Source: Candidatus Methylomirabilota bacterium (GTDB lineage: Bacteria; Methylomirabilota; Methylomirabilia; Rokubacteriales; CSP1-6). From it: 47,049 bases of DNA. Every line of letters starts with the position of its first letter. Position 1 is the first letter of the stretch. The notes beneath the pieces are model-generated. The model did not search any database. It was not told the origin of the DNA and saw only the letters and a program-made list of their open reading frames with translations. The DNA is taken from contig DASYUQ010000203.1 in NCBI GenBank assembly GCA_036001065.1, positions 1 through 47,049 of the forward strand, written 5' to 3'. Below, one piece after another: positions 17,705 through 25,367 of the stretch. The position numbers were made by a program, and so were the translations under genes.

Positions 17705-17998
17705 CTACGCGGCGTCGCTGATCCGGCTGACCTCGGTGATGACCTCGGGTGCCGCTGACTTCCAGGCGGCCAGGGCCCAGAGGTTCTCCAGGTCCTCGAG
17801 GGAGCGGCGCCAGCGGCCGTAGCCCTCCAACATAGCGGCCCGGACGGCCGCCATCTGACCCTCGACTTCGTCCAGACGCTTCCGCAGCGCCGGGTTGCGG
17901 GCGGCGATAGTCTCCAGACAGCCCCCGGGCACGGCGCCTGCCAGGCGGTCCAGGAGACCGCTCGCCTCCTCGTTCAGGACCTTCTCGAGTCGGTTCAT
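17705..17998 (-). CDS. Hypothetical helical protein
   Basis: A 97-residue protein, MNRLEKVLNEEASGLLDRL at its start, made of heptad-like Leu/Glu/Arg helices with one AVPGGCLETIAARNP turn. GGGAGGTG lies about 6 nt upstream of ATG 17998 and supports this start over the longer frame to 18049. It is divergent from chrB across a palindromic operator candidate, so the two may share regulation. No function can be assigned. The 163-nt gap to its left (17542-17704) holds nothing I recognise. Confidence 0.6.
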   Translation of the reverse strand: MNRLEKVLNEEASGLLDRLAGAVPGGCLETIAARNPALRKRLDEVEGQMAAVRAAMLEGYGRWRRSLEDLENLWALAAWKSAAPEVITEVSRISDAA

Positions 17999-18040
17999 CG
18001 GGACACCTCCCACCACCCCCGGCAAACCCGGGGCCCATAT

Positions 18041-18058
18041 ACTCGTCACGTGATGAGT
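18041..18058. promoter_or_regulatory. 18-bp palindrome, candidate operator of the chr operon
   Basis: ACTCGTCACGTGATGAGT is a perfect palindrome apart from one base pair, centred on CACGTG. It is flanked by CATAT on the left and TTATATG on the right. It lies in the divergent gap between the hypothetical gene and chrB, next to a plus-strand TATACT (18038) and a minus-strand TTGACA (18068-18063). ChrB proteins are known regulators of chromate operons, so this is a plausible autoregulatory site. Confidence 0.45.
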
Positions 18059-18124
18059 TATATGTCAAGCGATCGGCCTGGGGGAGCTTGCCTTGATGTA
18101 ACACTTGATGTACTCATGTAACCA

Positions 18125-19075
18125 ATGATGCAGGACACGACCTGGCTCGTCTTGATCGTGAGTCTGCCCCGCGAGCCCTCGAGTCTGAGAGTGCGGGCGT
18201 GGCGGCGGCTCCGCGCGCTGGGCGCGCTGGCCCTCAAGAACGGCGTCTGGGTCCTGCCCGCCAGCGCCGAGAGCACGGAGCAGTTCCAGTGGCTGGCCCA
18301 GGAGGTTGGGCGCGACGGCGGTGACGCCACTCTGCTCCGCGTCGAGCGCGTCGAGAACCTGAGCGAGGAGGACATCGTCCGGCGCTTCCGCCAGGCGCGC
18401 GAGGCGGACTACCGCGCGCTCGGCGAGCGCTACCGCCGGCTCCTGCGCGCGCTCGACCGCGCGCGGCGGGCGTCCGAGCGCGCGCGCGCCCACGAGGAGG
18501 CGGCGCGCCTGGCCCGCGAGCTGAGCCGCCTGCGCGAGATCGACTACTTCGAGGCGCCGGCGGGCGTGGAGGTGCTCCGGGCCAAGGAGGCGGTGGACGC
18601 GCGGCTGGCCTCGCCGGCGCCTCCGGCCCCGCCCGCCGGGCGGCTGCGCGAGCTGCAGGGCCGCACCTGGGTCACCCGCCCGCGGCCGCACGTCGACCGT
18701 CTGGCCTCGGCCTGGTTCATCCGGCGGTTCGTCGATCCCGAGGCCCGCTTCGTGTTCGCCGCGCCGGAGGACCGGCCTCCCGACGCCGTGCCCTTCGACA
18801 TGGTAGGGGCGGAGATCGGTCATCACGGTGACCGCTGCACGTTCGAGACCCTGCTGGTCATGAGCGGGCTCCAGGACCCGCGCCTGGGCGCCCTGGCCGA
18901 GATCGTCCACGAGGCCGACCTGCGCGACGGCAAGTTCCCGCGTGAGGAGGCCCGCGGGCTGGACCTGACGATTCGCGGCCTGCTGGCCGCCACCCCCGAC
19001 GATGACGCGGTGCTGGCCACCGGCTTCACGCTCTTCGAGGGCCTACACGCCGCGCTAGGAGGAGCCGGACGATGA
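18125..19075 (+). CDS. chrB: Chromate resistance regulator ChrB
   Basis: A 316-residue ChrB-type protein. The N-terminal part (about 1-100) is the PaaX-like domain seen in chromate-responsive regulators, with SLPREPSSLRVRAWRRLRAL and LKNGVWVLP. A charged helical linker (100-145) follows. The C-terminal ChrB domain (about 178-310) has RPHVDRLASAWFIRRFVDP, GAEIGHHGDRCTFE and EIVHEADLRDGK, which contain likely metal-ligand His, Asp, Glu and Cys residues. In characterised systems ChrB senses chromate and controls the operon. The gene heads a unit with a chrA fragment, a possible SOD fragment, a second ChrB domain and an MFS transporter. Start is ATG 18125 or 18128. Confidence 0.9.
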   Translation: MMQDTTWLVLIVSLPREPSSLRVRAWRRLRALGALALKNGVWVLPASAESTEQFQWLAQEVGRDGGDATLLRVERVENLSEEDIVRRFRQAREADYRALGERYRRLLRALDRARRASERARAHEEAARLARELSRLREIDYFEAPAGVEVLRAKEAVDARLASPAPPAPPAGRLRELQGRTWVTRPRPHVDRLASAWFIRRFVDPEARFVFAAPEDRPPDAVPFDMVGAEIGHHGDRCTFETLLVMSGLQDPRLGALAEIVHEADLRDGKFPREEARGLDLTIRGLLAATPDDDAVLATGFTLFEGLHAALGGAGR

Positions 19076-19464
19076 GCACCACCACCATTGGGTTTCATGG
19101 CTGGCACCACGCCACGGACCTGGGCGTGGCCGGGGCCATGCTGGGGGCGTTGATCGCGACGTACTTCACCTTCATGCCCTGCTTCCTCTGCATCTTCCTG
19201 GGCGCCCCCTACGGGGAGCAGAGCCGGGGGAACCGCCTTCTGGCCGGGGCCCTGGCCACGATCACGGCCGCGGTGGTGGGCGTGGTCCTCAACCTGGCGA
19301 TGTGGTTCGCGCTCCACGTGCTGGTGCCCGGCGGCCGCCTGGACGCCTTCGCGCTGGTGGTGGCCATGGCGGCCTTCGTCGCCCTGCAGCGCTTCGGGTG
19401 GGACATCGTCCCGGTCGTCCTCGGCGCCGCCGGGCTGGGCCTGATCTACCGGATGATCGGATGA
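19072..19464 (+). pseudogene. C-terminal fragment of a ChrA chromate transporter
   Basis: A 130-residue membrane protein that matches, as far as I recall the family, only the C-terminal end of a CHR domain: TFMPCFLCIFLGAPYGE, then NRLLAGALATITAAVVGVVLNLAMWF, then two more hydrophobic stretches. Full ChrA proteins have about 400 residues and half-size ones about 200, so most of the transporter is missing. Translation signals are intact: AGGAGGAG precedes an ATG that overlaps the chrB stop (ATGA). A short unrelated start (STTTIGFHGWHHATD) replaces the lost part. It could be a deletion product still translated, or a small membrane protein with a new role. Chromate export by it alone is unlikely. 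Confidence 0.65.
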
Positions 19465-19494
19465 CGCGCTCGAGAAAAGACTGAGGAGGCCGTG

Positions 19495-19593
19495 ATGCAT
19501 CACCAGATCCTTCCGATTCCCTGTAAGCCGTGGACGCTACACTGGCTGCCCGAGCGGCTGGCCCCCGGGACCCGCGAGGAGGTCGCCCCATGA
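19495..19593 (+). pseudogene. 32-residue ORF, probable N-terminal stump of a superoxide dismutase (ChrC-like)
   Basis: GAGGAGG stands 7 nt before ATG 19495, and the ORF ends in a TGA that overlaps the next ATG (ATGA). The product begins MHHQILPIPCKPWTLHWLPERL. From memory this resembles the first residues of Fe/Mn superoxide dismutases encoded in chromate operons, where the conserved VSHYENNYG should follow. Here only a short Arg/Glu-rich tail follows. This looks like the remnant left after an internal deletion. The identification rests on about 20 residues and is tentative. A real small protein cannot be excluded. Confidence 0.4.
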
Positions 19594-20027
19594 AGTGGGT
19601 CACCCGAGAGAAAGCGAGAGTGGATCGCATCGCCTGTCCCTGGCTGGTCAGCCGCTTCGTCGATCGTGAGCCCGTCTTCCTCTTCGTGCCGCCCACCGAG
19701 GTGAGGCGGGTGGCCGAGCGGGAGGGCGCGATTCCGTACGACGTGCCGGATGTCGAGCTGGGCCACCACGGCGACCGGTGCTCGTTCGATGCCTTCCTCG
19801 AGAAGTACGGGCTCGAGGATCCCGCGCTGCGGGCGCTGGCCCGGATCGTCCGCGGCGCGGACACCGACGCCCGGCATCTGGCGCCGGAGTCCCCCGGTCT
19901 CTACGCGGTCGCCTCCGGCTTCCGGACGATCGCGGCCGACGACCACGACAACATGCGGCTGCAGTTCCCAGCGTACGACGCGCTCTACGCCTACTGCCAG
20001 GCGCGGGTCCGTGGCGGCACCGCCTGA
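19590..20027 (+). CDS. Chromate resistance protein, stand-alone ChrB C-terminal domain
   Basis: A 145-residue protein consisting only of the ChrB C-terminal domain. It parallels the second half of the upstream ChrB: KARVDRIACPWLVSRFVDREP, then VELGHHGDRCSFDAF, then RIVRGADTDARHL. The shared GHHGDRC block and the Cys in IACPW are candidate metal or oxyanion ligands. It lacks the N-terminal DNA-binding part, so it is more likely an enzyme or binding protein of chromate tolerance than a repressor. GAGGAGG is 10 nt before ATG 19590. The start overlaps the SOD stump, and the stop lies inside the next gene. Confidence 0.85.
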   Translation: MKWVTREKARVDRIACPWLVSRFVDREPVFLFVPPTEVRRVAEREGAIPYDVPDVELGHHGDRCSFDAFLEKYGLEDPALRALARIVRGADTDARHLAPESPGLYAVASGFRTIAADDHDNMRLQFPAYDALYAYCQARVRGGTA

Positions 20028-21174
20028 AGTCATCGCCGTCTTCGCGGCGAAGACCGCCCGCACGTTCTGCTACGGCTTCCTGGGGATCGTGCTCCCCGTC
20101 TATCTCGGCGAGCTGGGTGTCGGCCCGCTGGGGGTGGGCACCGCGGTGACGCTGACCCTCGCCGCCAGCGCGGCCCTGACGTGGATGGTGCGGAGGCCGG
20201 CCGAACGCTACGGTGCGCGCGTCGCCCTGCTGGGGCTCGTGGTCCTGAGCGCCCTGTCGGCGCTCATGCTCCTGGCGTCGCGGAGCCCGTGGGTGGTCGT
20301 GGCCGCGGCGATGCTCGGCAACGTCGCCGTCGGGACCGGGGAGACCGGCCCGTTTCTGACGATCGAGCAGGTCGTCGTCGCGCGCGCGGTGACGGGCGTC
20401 CGCCGGACGACGCTCCTCAGCGTCTACAACCTGCTGGGCTACGGCGCGGCGGCGCTCGGCGCCGCCGCGGTCCGAGGCGTGGCCGGGTACGATGCCCTGT
20501 TCCTGCTCTTCCTCGCCGGCGCCGCCCTGCAGGCGATCGCCTACCGGTTCCTCCCCCCCAGGGCCCGCGCCGCGGCCGCGCGGCCCCACGGTCCCCTCAC
20601 CTCGGCGCCGCTGATCCGCCGGCTGGCCGCGCTCTTCGCGCTCGATTCCTTCGCGGGGGGCTTCGTGCTGCAGTCGCTGGTCGCGTACTTCCTGCACGTG
20701 CGGTTCGGGCTCGACCTGGCTGCGCTCGGGCTCATTTTCTTCGTCGCGCAGCTCCTGACCGCCGCCTCCCTCCTGCTCGCCGCTCGGTGCGCCGCGCGGT
20801 TCGGCCTCCTGGCCACCATGGTGGTGTCGCACCTGGCCTCGAACGTCTTCCTCATCGGGATGGCGGCGGCCCCCAGCGGAGCGGTGGCCGTCGCGCTCTT
20901 GCTCCTCCGGCAGCTGCTCTCGCAGATGGACGTCCCCACCCGGCAGGCTTACGTCATGGCCGTCGTCGAGGACCACGAGCGCGAAGCGGCTGCCAGCACC
21001 ACCAATCTCGCGCGGACGCTCGCGCAGGCGATCACCCCGGCGCTCACCGGCTGGACGATGCAGGCGCTGGCGCTGGCGGCGCCCTTCGTGCTGGGCGGGG
21101 GCTTGAAGATCGTCTACGACGTGCTCCTCTACTTCACCTTCAAGGACGTGAAGCTGAAGAGCGAGACGCAGTAG
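20011..21174 (+). CDS. MFS transporter
   Basis: A 387-residue membrane protein with about twelve hydrophobic helices in two halves, split by a charged loop near residues 180-200 (PPRARAAAARPHG). VRRPAERYGARVALLG after the second helix is the usual MFS loop 2-3 signature region. The start is GTG 20011, which overlaps the preceding gene by 17 nt. A much longer open frame upstream is a shadow of that gene. It is last in the chr operon and may export chromate or another oxyanion in place of the damaged ChrA. Substrate is inferred from context only. Confidence 0.87.
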   Translation: MAAPPEVIAVFAAKTARTFCYGFLGIVLPVYLGELGVGPLGVGTAVTLTLAASAALTWMVRRPAERYGARVALLGLVVLSALSALMLLASRSPWVVVAAAMLGNVAVGTGETGPFLTIEQVVVARAVTGVRRTTLLSVYNLLGYGAAALGAAAVRGVAGYDALFLLFLAGAALQAIAYRFLPPRARAAAARPHGPLTSAPLIRRLAALFALDSFAGGFVLQSLVAYFLHVRFGLDLAALGLIFFVAQLLTAASLLLAARCAARFGLLATMVVSHLASNVFLIGMAAAPSGAVAVALLLLRQLLSQMDVPTRQAYVMAVVEDHEREAAASTTNLARTLAQAITPALTGWTMQALALAAPFVLGGGLKIVYDVLLYFTFKDVKLKSETQ

Positions 21175-21225
21175 CGCGGCCCCGGTCGGGGATGAGCCCG
21201 CGAGCCCCGTGATGCTCGACGCGGA

Positions 21226-21370
21226 AGTAGCACGCGAGCGGGGTGGGGACCGATCCTGCGAGAGCCGTAGCTTCTGGACGCCGTGGCGGCTCGGGTGACG
21301 GAATGGGCGCTTGGCGGCGTTGCCAGCGTGCTCGAGCAGGATCGGTCCCGACCCCGCTCGACTTGCTACT
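21226..21370. repeat. 145-bp inverted-repeat element between convergent genes
   Basis: The arms 21235-21259 and 21336-21360 are 25-nt inverted copies with one mismatch (core GGGACCGATCCTGC). Outer flanks AGTAGCA and TTGCTACT extend the pairing to 21226 and 21370. The right end overlaps the stop codon of the GspE gene. The inner part contains further GAGCC/GGCTC pairing. It may act as a two-way terminator or be a non-autonomous mobile element. No target-site duplication is evident. Confidence 0.55.
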
Positions 21371-23657
21371 TGATCGCGGCGGCTTTGACTTGTCGGTGGT
21401 CGGTGAGGCCGCTGAGCGTCTTGAGGATGCCGTCCTGGACGAGGGTGGTCATGCCCTCGGCCTTGGCCTGCGCGAGCATTTCGGGGACGCGCGCCTTGGT
21501 CTGGATGAGGCGTTTCATCTCGTCGGAGGCCAGGAGCAGCTCGTGGATGCCGGCCCGCCCGCGGTAGCCGGTCTTGTTACAGCTCGGGCAGCCCTTGCCC
21601 CGATAGAGCTTGAACTTGTCGTCGTACTTGGGGCCGAGCGCCTCGAACTCCTCTTTGCCGTAGGCTTGGGCCAGCGCCTCGTACTCCGCCCGCTCCGGAT
21701 GGTACGGCCCCTTGCAGTCCTCACAGATGCGCTTGACGAGCCGCTGGGAGAGCACGCCGAGCAGCGCGTCGGCGAAGTTGAAGGAATCGAGACCCATGTC
21801 GAGCAGGCGCACGACGGTCTCCACCGCGCTGTTCGTGTGCAACGTGCTCAGAACGAGGTGGCCGGTCAGCGAGGCTTCGATGCCGGTGGCGGCCGTCTCC
21901 TCGTCGCGCATCTCGCCGACCATGATGACGTCCGGGTCGGCGCGCAGGAAGGCCCGCATGGCCGCCGCGAAGGTGAAGCCGATCTTGGTATTCACCTGGA
22001 CCTGGCGCAGCCCGTACTGCGTGATCTCGACGGGGTCCTCGGCCGTCCAGATCTTCCGATCGGGCTTGTTGATGTAGCCCAGGACCGAATGCAGCGTGGT
22101 CGTCTTGCCCGATCCGGTGGGCCCCACGCAGAGGATGAGTCCGTAAGGCTTCTGGGCGACGGCCTTCAGCTCTCTCAAATTTCGCTCGGTCATGCCCAGC
22201 TTGTCGATGGGGATCGGCTCGTTGGACGCCAGGATGCGCATGACCACGTCCTCGTTGCCGCCGGCGGTCGGCACGGTGGCCACGCGGAGCTCGATCTCCC
22301 GGTTGTCGGGGAGCTTGAACTTGATCTTGCCGTCCTGGGGCTTGCGGCGCTCGGCGATGTCGAGCTGGGCCATGATCTTGATCCGGGCCACGATCGCCCG
22401 CCGGTAGGCGCCGGGGATCTTCTGGTACTCCATGTTGGAGCCGTCCACCCGGATGCGGATGACGGTGTCGCGCTGGGACCCGTAGGGCTCGATGTGGATG
22501 TCCGACGCGCGGGCCTTGTGGGCGTCGACGACCATCTGGTTGGCGAGCCGGATGATCGCGCTGTCGTTCTCGTCGACCTCGGCGCCGCTGATCTCCTCCC
22601 GTTCGACGGTGTCCTCGGCCTTGAGGTCGCCGAGGATCTCGCCGATCGTGCCCTTGGCCGCCAGCTCGCCGCCGGCGGTGGAGAGGAACTCGAGGATGTC
22701 CTTCCGCAGCCCGACCGCCAGGTTGATCTTGTGGCGCGGCAGGAGCTGGTGGATCGCGTCGACCTTCTGGATGTCCTGGGGATTGTCGACGAGAACGGTG
22801 AGGCCCTGGTCGTCGCGCCGGAGTGGCAGCCACAAGGCCTTCTTCAGATACTCGAGCTTCAGGTCCCGCATCAGGTCGGAGGGCGGAGCGATCTTGTCGT
22901 CGAACTCGACGAAGGGGCAGCGGTAGAACTGGCTGAGCGCCGTCCCCAGCTCCGCCTTGGGGACCTTGTACTGCTCGAACAGGACCGTCTCCACATCGGT
23001 CTGCTTGCGGCGGGCCTCGGCGATGGCACTGTTGAGCTCGTCCTGGGTGATCAGCTCCTGGGCCAGGAGGTAGTCGAACTTCCCCGCCCGCTTCTGGGCC
23101 AACTGGAACTGGTTGTTGAGGGCGATGCCCAGCGTCTTGGCCAGGCGCACCACGCTGGTCTCGTCGTCCTTGGTGAACCGGGCGCCGCGCTTTCGGTTGA
23201 GGAGCTGGATGACGCCGACGGCGCGGTTCTCGTGCATGATGGGCAGCGCCAGGACCTGCTTGGTCCGGAACCCGGTCTTCTGGTCCCAGCTGCTGTCGAA
23301 GCTGAGCGTGGGCGCGATGCGCGTCAGCTCGGCGCCGTCGTAGGCGTCGGTGATGTTCACCGGGCGGCGCGCCGACGCCACGTACCCGGCGATGCTCTTC
23401 TCGCTGATGGGCACGCGGATCTCACGGACCTCGCCCACGTCGCCGGCCACGAATCTCGAGTAGAGCTCTTTCTTGTCCTGGTCCACCGCGTAGAGCGTCA
23501 TACGCTCGGCCTCGATGAGACCCAGGATATCGCCCTGCAGTTCGAGGAAGATGCTGTCGAGGCTCTTGGCCGAGTGGATGCGGTCCACGAGCTGCACGAG
23601 CTTCTGCTCGTAGGCCAGCTTCTCCTGGAGGGCCTGGACGCTCTCGAGCTGAGCCAC
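21366..23657 (-). CDS. GAF-domain GspE/PilB-type secretion or pilus ATPase
   Basis: A 763-residue hexameric motor ATPase of the GspE/PilB family with an extra N-terminal GAF domain (about residues 20-185, ending ALNNQFQLAQKR). A GspE N-terminal domain (about 190-330, FDYLLAQELITQDEL) and the ATPase core follow. The core has Walker A GPTGSGKTTT near 515, MVGEMRDEETA near 580 and HTNSAVET. A zinc tetracysteine site is formed by CEDC near 645 and CPSC near 690. It would power type IV pilus extension or type II secretion. No partner genes are nearby, so the GAF domain may provide signal control of a separately encoded machine. GTG 23657 is the start, with TAGACT 10 nt before it. Confidence 0.92.
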   Translation of the reverse strand: MAQLESVQALQEKLAYEQKLVQLVDRIHSAKSLDSIFLELQGDILGLIEAERMTLYAVDQDKKELYSRFVAGDVGEVREIRVPISEKSIAGYVASARRPVNITDAYDGAELTRIAPTLSFDSSWDQKTGFRTKQVLALPIMHENRAVGVIQLLNRKRGARFTKDDETSVVRLAKTLGIALNNQFQLAQKRAGKFDYLLAQELITQDELNSAIAEARRKQTDVETVLFEQYKVPKAELGTALSQFYRCPFVEFDDKIAPPSDLMRDLKLEYLKKALWLPLRRDDQGLTVLVDNPQDIQKVDAIHQLLPRHKINLAVGLRKDILEFLSTAGGELAAKGTIGEILGDLKAEDTVEREEISGAEVDENDSAIIRLANQMVVDAHKARASDIHIEPYGSQRDTVIRIRVDGSNMEYQKIPGAYRRAIVARIKIMAQLDIAERRKPQDGKIKFKLPDNREIELRVATVPTAGGNEDVVMRILASNEPIPIDKLGMTERNLRELKAVAQKPYGLILCVGPTGSGKTTTLHSVLGYINKPDRKIWTAEDPVEITQYGLRQVQVNTKIGFTFAAAMRAFLRADPDVIMVGEMRDEETAATGIEASLTGHLVLSTLHTNSAVETVVRLLDMGLDSFNFADALLGVLSQRLVKRICEDCKGPYHPERAEYEALAQAYGKEEFEALGPKYDDKFKLYRGKGCPSCNKTGYRGRAGIHELLLASDEMKRLIQTKARVPEMLAQAKAEGMTTLVQDGILKTLSGLTDHRQVKAAAIK

Positions 23658-23667
23658 GCTATTTTCC

Positions 23668-23673
23668 AGTCTA
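23668..23673 (-). promoter_or_regulatory. -10 box of the GAF-GspE gene
   Basis: TAGACT on the minus strand ends 10 nt before the GTG start, which predicts a leader of only a few nucleotides. The gap from the upstream hcmA stop is 27 nt, so the box lies almost against that gene. Confidence 0.4.
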
Positions 23674-23684
23674 GCAGAAGACCG

Positions 23685-25367
23685 CTAAAAAACGGGGCGT
23701 TCTACATAGGTCCCCCAGACGCGGCGGAGACGGGCGACGATCTCTCCCAGCGAGGCTCGAGCCCTCACCAGCTCGATCGTCACCGGCATGAGGTTGACCG
23801 AAGGCTCTGGCGCCTCGCGCTCGAGCCGGTCCAGGAGCGCCGCCACTCGTCCGGCGTCCCGCCGGGCGCGGACGTCGCGTAACCGCTCGATCTGGCGTGC
23901 TTCCACGTCCCGGGCGACCTGGTGGATCTCGAGCCCGCCGGGCTCCGGCGGCTCCACGTATTTGTTCACGCCGATGACGGTCTCCTCGCCGGAGGCCTTG
24001 CGGCGCGCGAAGTCGTACGCCGACTCGGCGATCTCGCGCTGGAAGTAGCCCTCCTCGATCGCCTTGAGCGTCCCGCCCATCGCGTCCACCTTGCCAAGGA
24101 TCTCGAAGACGGCCGCCGCGAACTGGTTGGTGAGCGCCTCCACGTAGTAGGACCCGCCCAGCGGATCCACCACGTTGGGCACGCGCGTCTCCTCCGCGAT
24201 GATCTGCTGCGTGCGGAGGGCGATCTTCATGGCCTGCTCGGAGGGGATCGCGTAGGCCTCGTCCAGGCCGTTGGTGTGGAGCGACTGGGCGCCGCCGAGG
24301 ACGGCCGACAGCGCCTGCAGCGCCGTGCGCACGATGTTGTTGAGGGGCTGGGCCTTCGTCAGGGTGGCCGCCGCCGTCTGGCAGTGGAAGCGCAGGCGCA
24401 TGGACTCCGGCTTGGTGGCCCCGAAGCGCTCCTTCATGAGCTTGGCCCAGATCCGGCGCGCCGCCCGGAATTTCGCCACCTCCTCGAAGAAGTCGGCCTG
24501 GGCGACGAAGTAGAAGGCCAGCCGGGGCGCGAACGCGTCCACGGGGACGCCAGCCCGCGTCACCTCCTCGACGTAGGCGATGGCGTTGGCCATCGTGAAC
24601 GCCACCTCCTGGACGGACGTCGCGCCCGCCTCCGAGATGTGGTAGCCGCTGATGTTGATGGGGTTGTAGCGGGCCATCCGCTCGGCGCCGAAGACGATCA
24701 TGTCGCGGACCAGCCGCAGCGAGGAGCGGATGGGGAAGATCCACTCCTTCTGGGCGACGTACTCCTTCAGGATGTCGGCCTGGGTCGTCCCCGAGAGCCG
24801 GTGGGCGTCGTATCCGCGGGCCTCGGCCAGCGCGACATACATGGCCAGGAGGATCCAGGCCGTGGGGTTGATCGTCATCGACACCGAGATGCGCTCGAGG
24901 TCGATCCCCTCGAAGAGCGCCTCCATGTCCTCGATGGTGTCGATCGCCACGCCCTCGCGCCCGACCTCGCCCAGCGCCCGGGGATCGTCCGAGTCGTAGC
25001 CCATCAATGTTGGCATGTCGAAGTCGACGGACAGTCCCGTTTGTCCTTGTTCGATCAGGTATCGGAAACGGCGATTGGTGTCGCTTCCGGTCCCATAGCC
25101 GGCGATCTGCCGCATCGTCCACAGCCGGCCCCGGTACATGGTAGGGTACGGCCCCCGCGTGAACGGATAGCGGCCGGGCAGGCCGATCTCCTCGAAGGGG
25201 GTGGCGGCGATGTCCTCGGGGCTGTAGGCGCGCTTGACCGGCAAGCCGGACGCGGTTCGGTACTCCGCTCGACCCTCGGGCTGGCGGGCGAGGAACTCCC
25301 GCAGCTCGCTGGCCTCCCATTCGCGGCGCCGGGCCGCCGCCCGCTCGATGGCTTCAGGGTCGAACAT
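23685..25367 (-). CDS. hcmA: Coenzyme-B12 acyl-CoA mutase large subunit, 2-hydroxyisobutyryl-CoA mutase type
   Basis: A 560-residue large subunit of a split methylmalonyl-CoA mutase family enzyme, without its own B12 domain. Landmarks are [16 protein letters not shown], the acyl-CoA pocket, and [14 protein letters not shown]. Substrate-determining positions match 2-hydroxyisobutyryl-CoA mutase rather than methylmalonyl-CoA mutase: Ile88 in RQIAG (Ile90 in HcmA, Tyr in methylmalonyl mutase), Asp115 in VDFDMPT (Asp117 in HcmA) and Gln206 in VAQKEWIFP (Arg in methylmalonyl mutase). It likely interconverts 2-hydroxyisobutyryl-CoA and 3-hydroxybutyryl-CoA. It is last in the unit hcmB-ligase-hcmA, overlapping the ligase by 14 nt. 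The MeaB-like chaperone that often accompanies it is not in the window. Confidence 0.8.
   Translation of the reverse strand: MFDPEAIERAAARRREWEASELREFLARQPEGRAEYRTASGLPVKRAYSPEDIAATPFEEIGLPGRYPFTRGPYPTMYRGRLWTMRQIAGYGTGSDTNRRFRYLIEQGQTGLSVDFDMPTLMGYDSDDPRALGEVGREGVAIDTIEDMEALFEGIDLERISVSMTINPTAWILLAMYVALAEARGYDAHRLSGTTQADILKEYVAQKEWIFPIRSSLRLVRDMIVFGAERMARYNPINISGYHISEAGATSVQEVAFTMANAIAYVEEVTRAGVPVDAFAPRLAFYFVAQADFFEEVAKFRAARRIWAKLMKERFGATKPESMRLRFHCQTAAATLTKAQPLNNIVRTALQALSAVLGGAQSLHTNGLDEAYAIPSEQAMKIALRTQQIIAEETRVPNVVDPLGGSYYVEALTNQFAAAVFEILGKVDAMGGTLKAIEEGYFQREIAESAYDFARRKASGEETVIGVNKYVEPPEPGGLEIHQVARDVEARQIERLRDVRARRDAGRVAALLDRLEREAPEPSVNLMPVTIELVRARASLGEIVARLRRVWGTYVERPVF

Noticed and set aside
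17547-17822. A 91-codon plus-strand ORF with an MSIESLARVGPP segment
   Set aside because: It overlaps the minus-strand helical protein, which has a good ribosome-binding site, and it has no such signal. A real short gene in 17592-17704 cannot be fully excluded.
23685-25367. Assignment as ordinary methylmalonyl-CoA mutase
   Set aside because: The Tyr and Arg that contact methylmalonyl-CoA are replaced by Ile and Gln, and an Asp specific to the hydroxyisobutyryl type is present.
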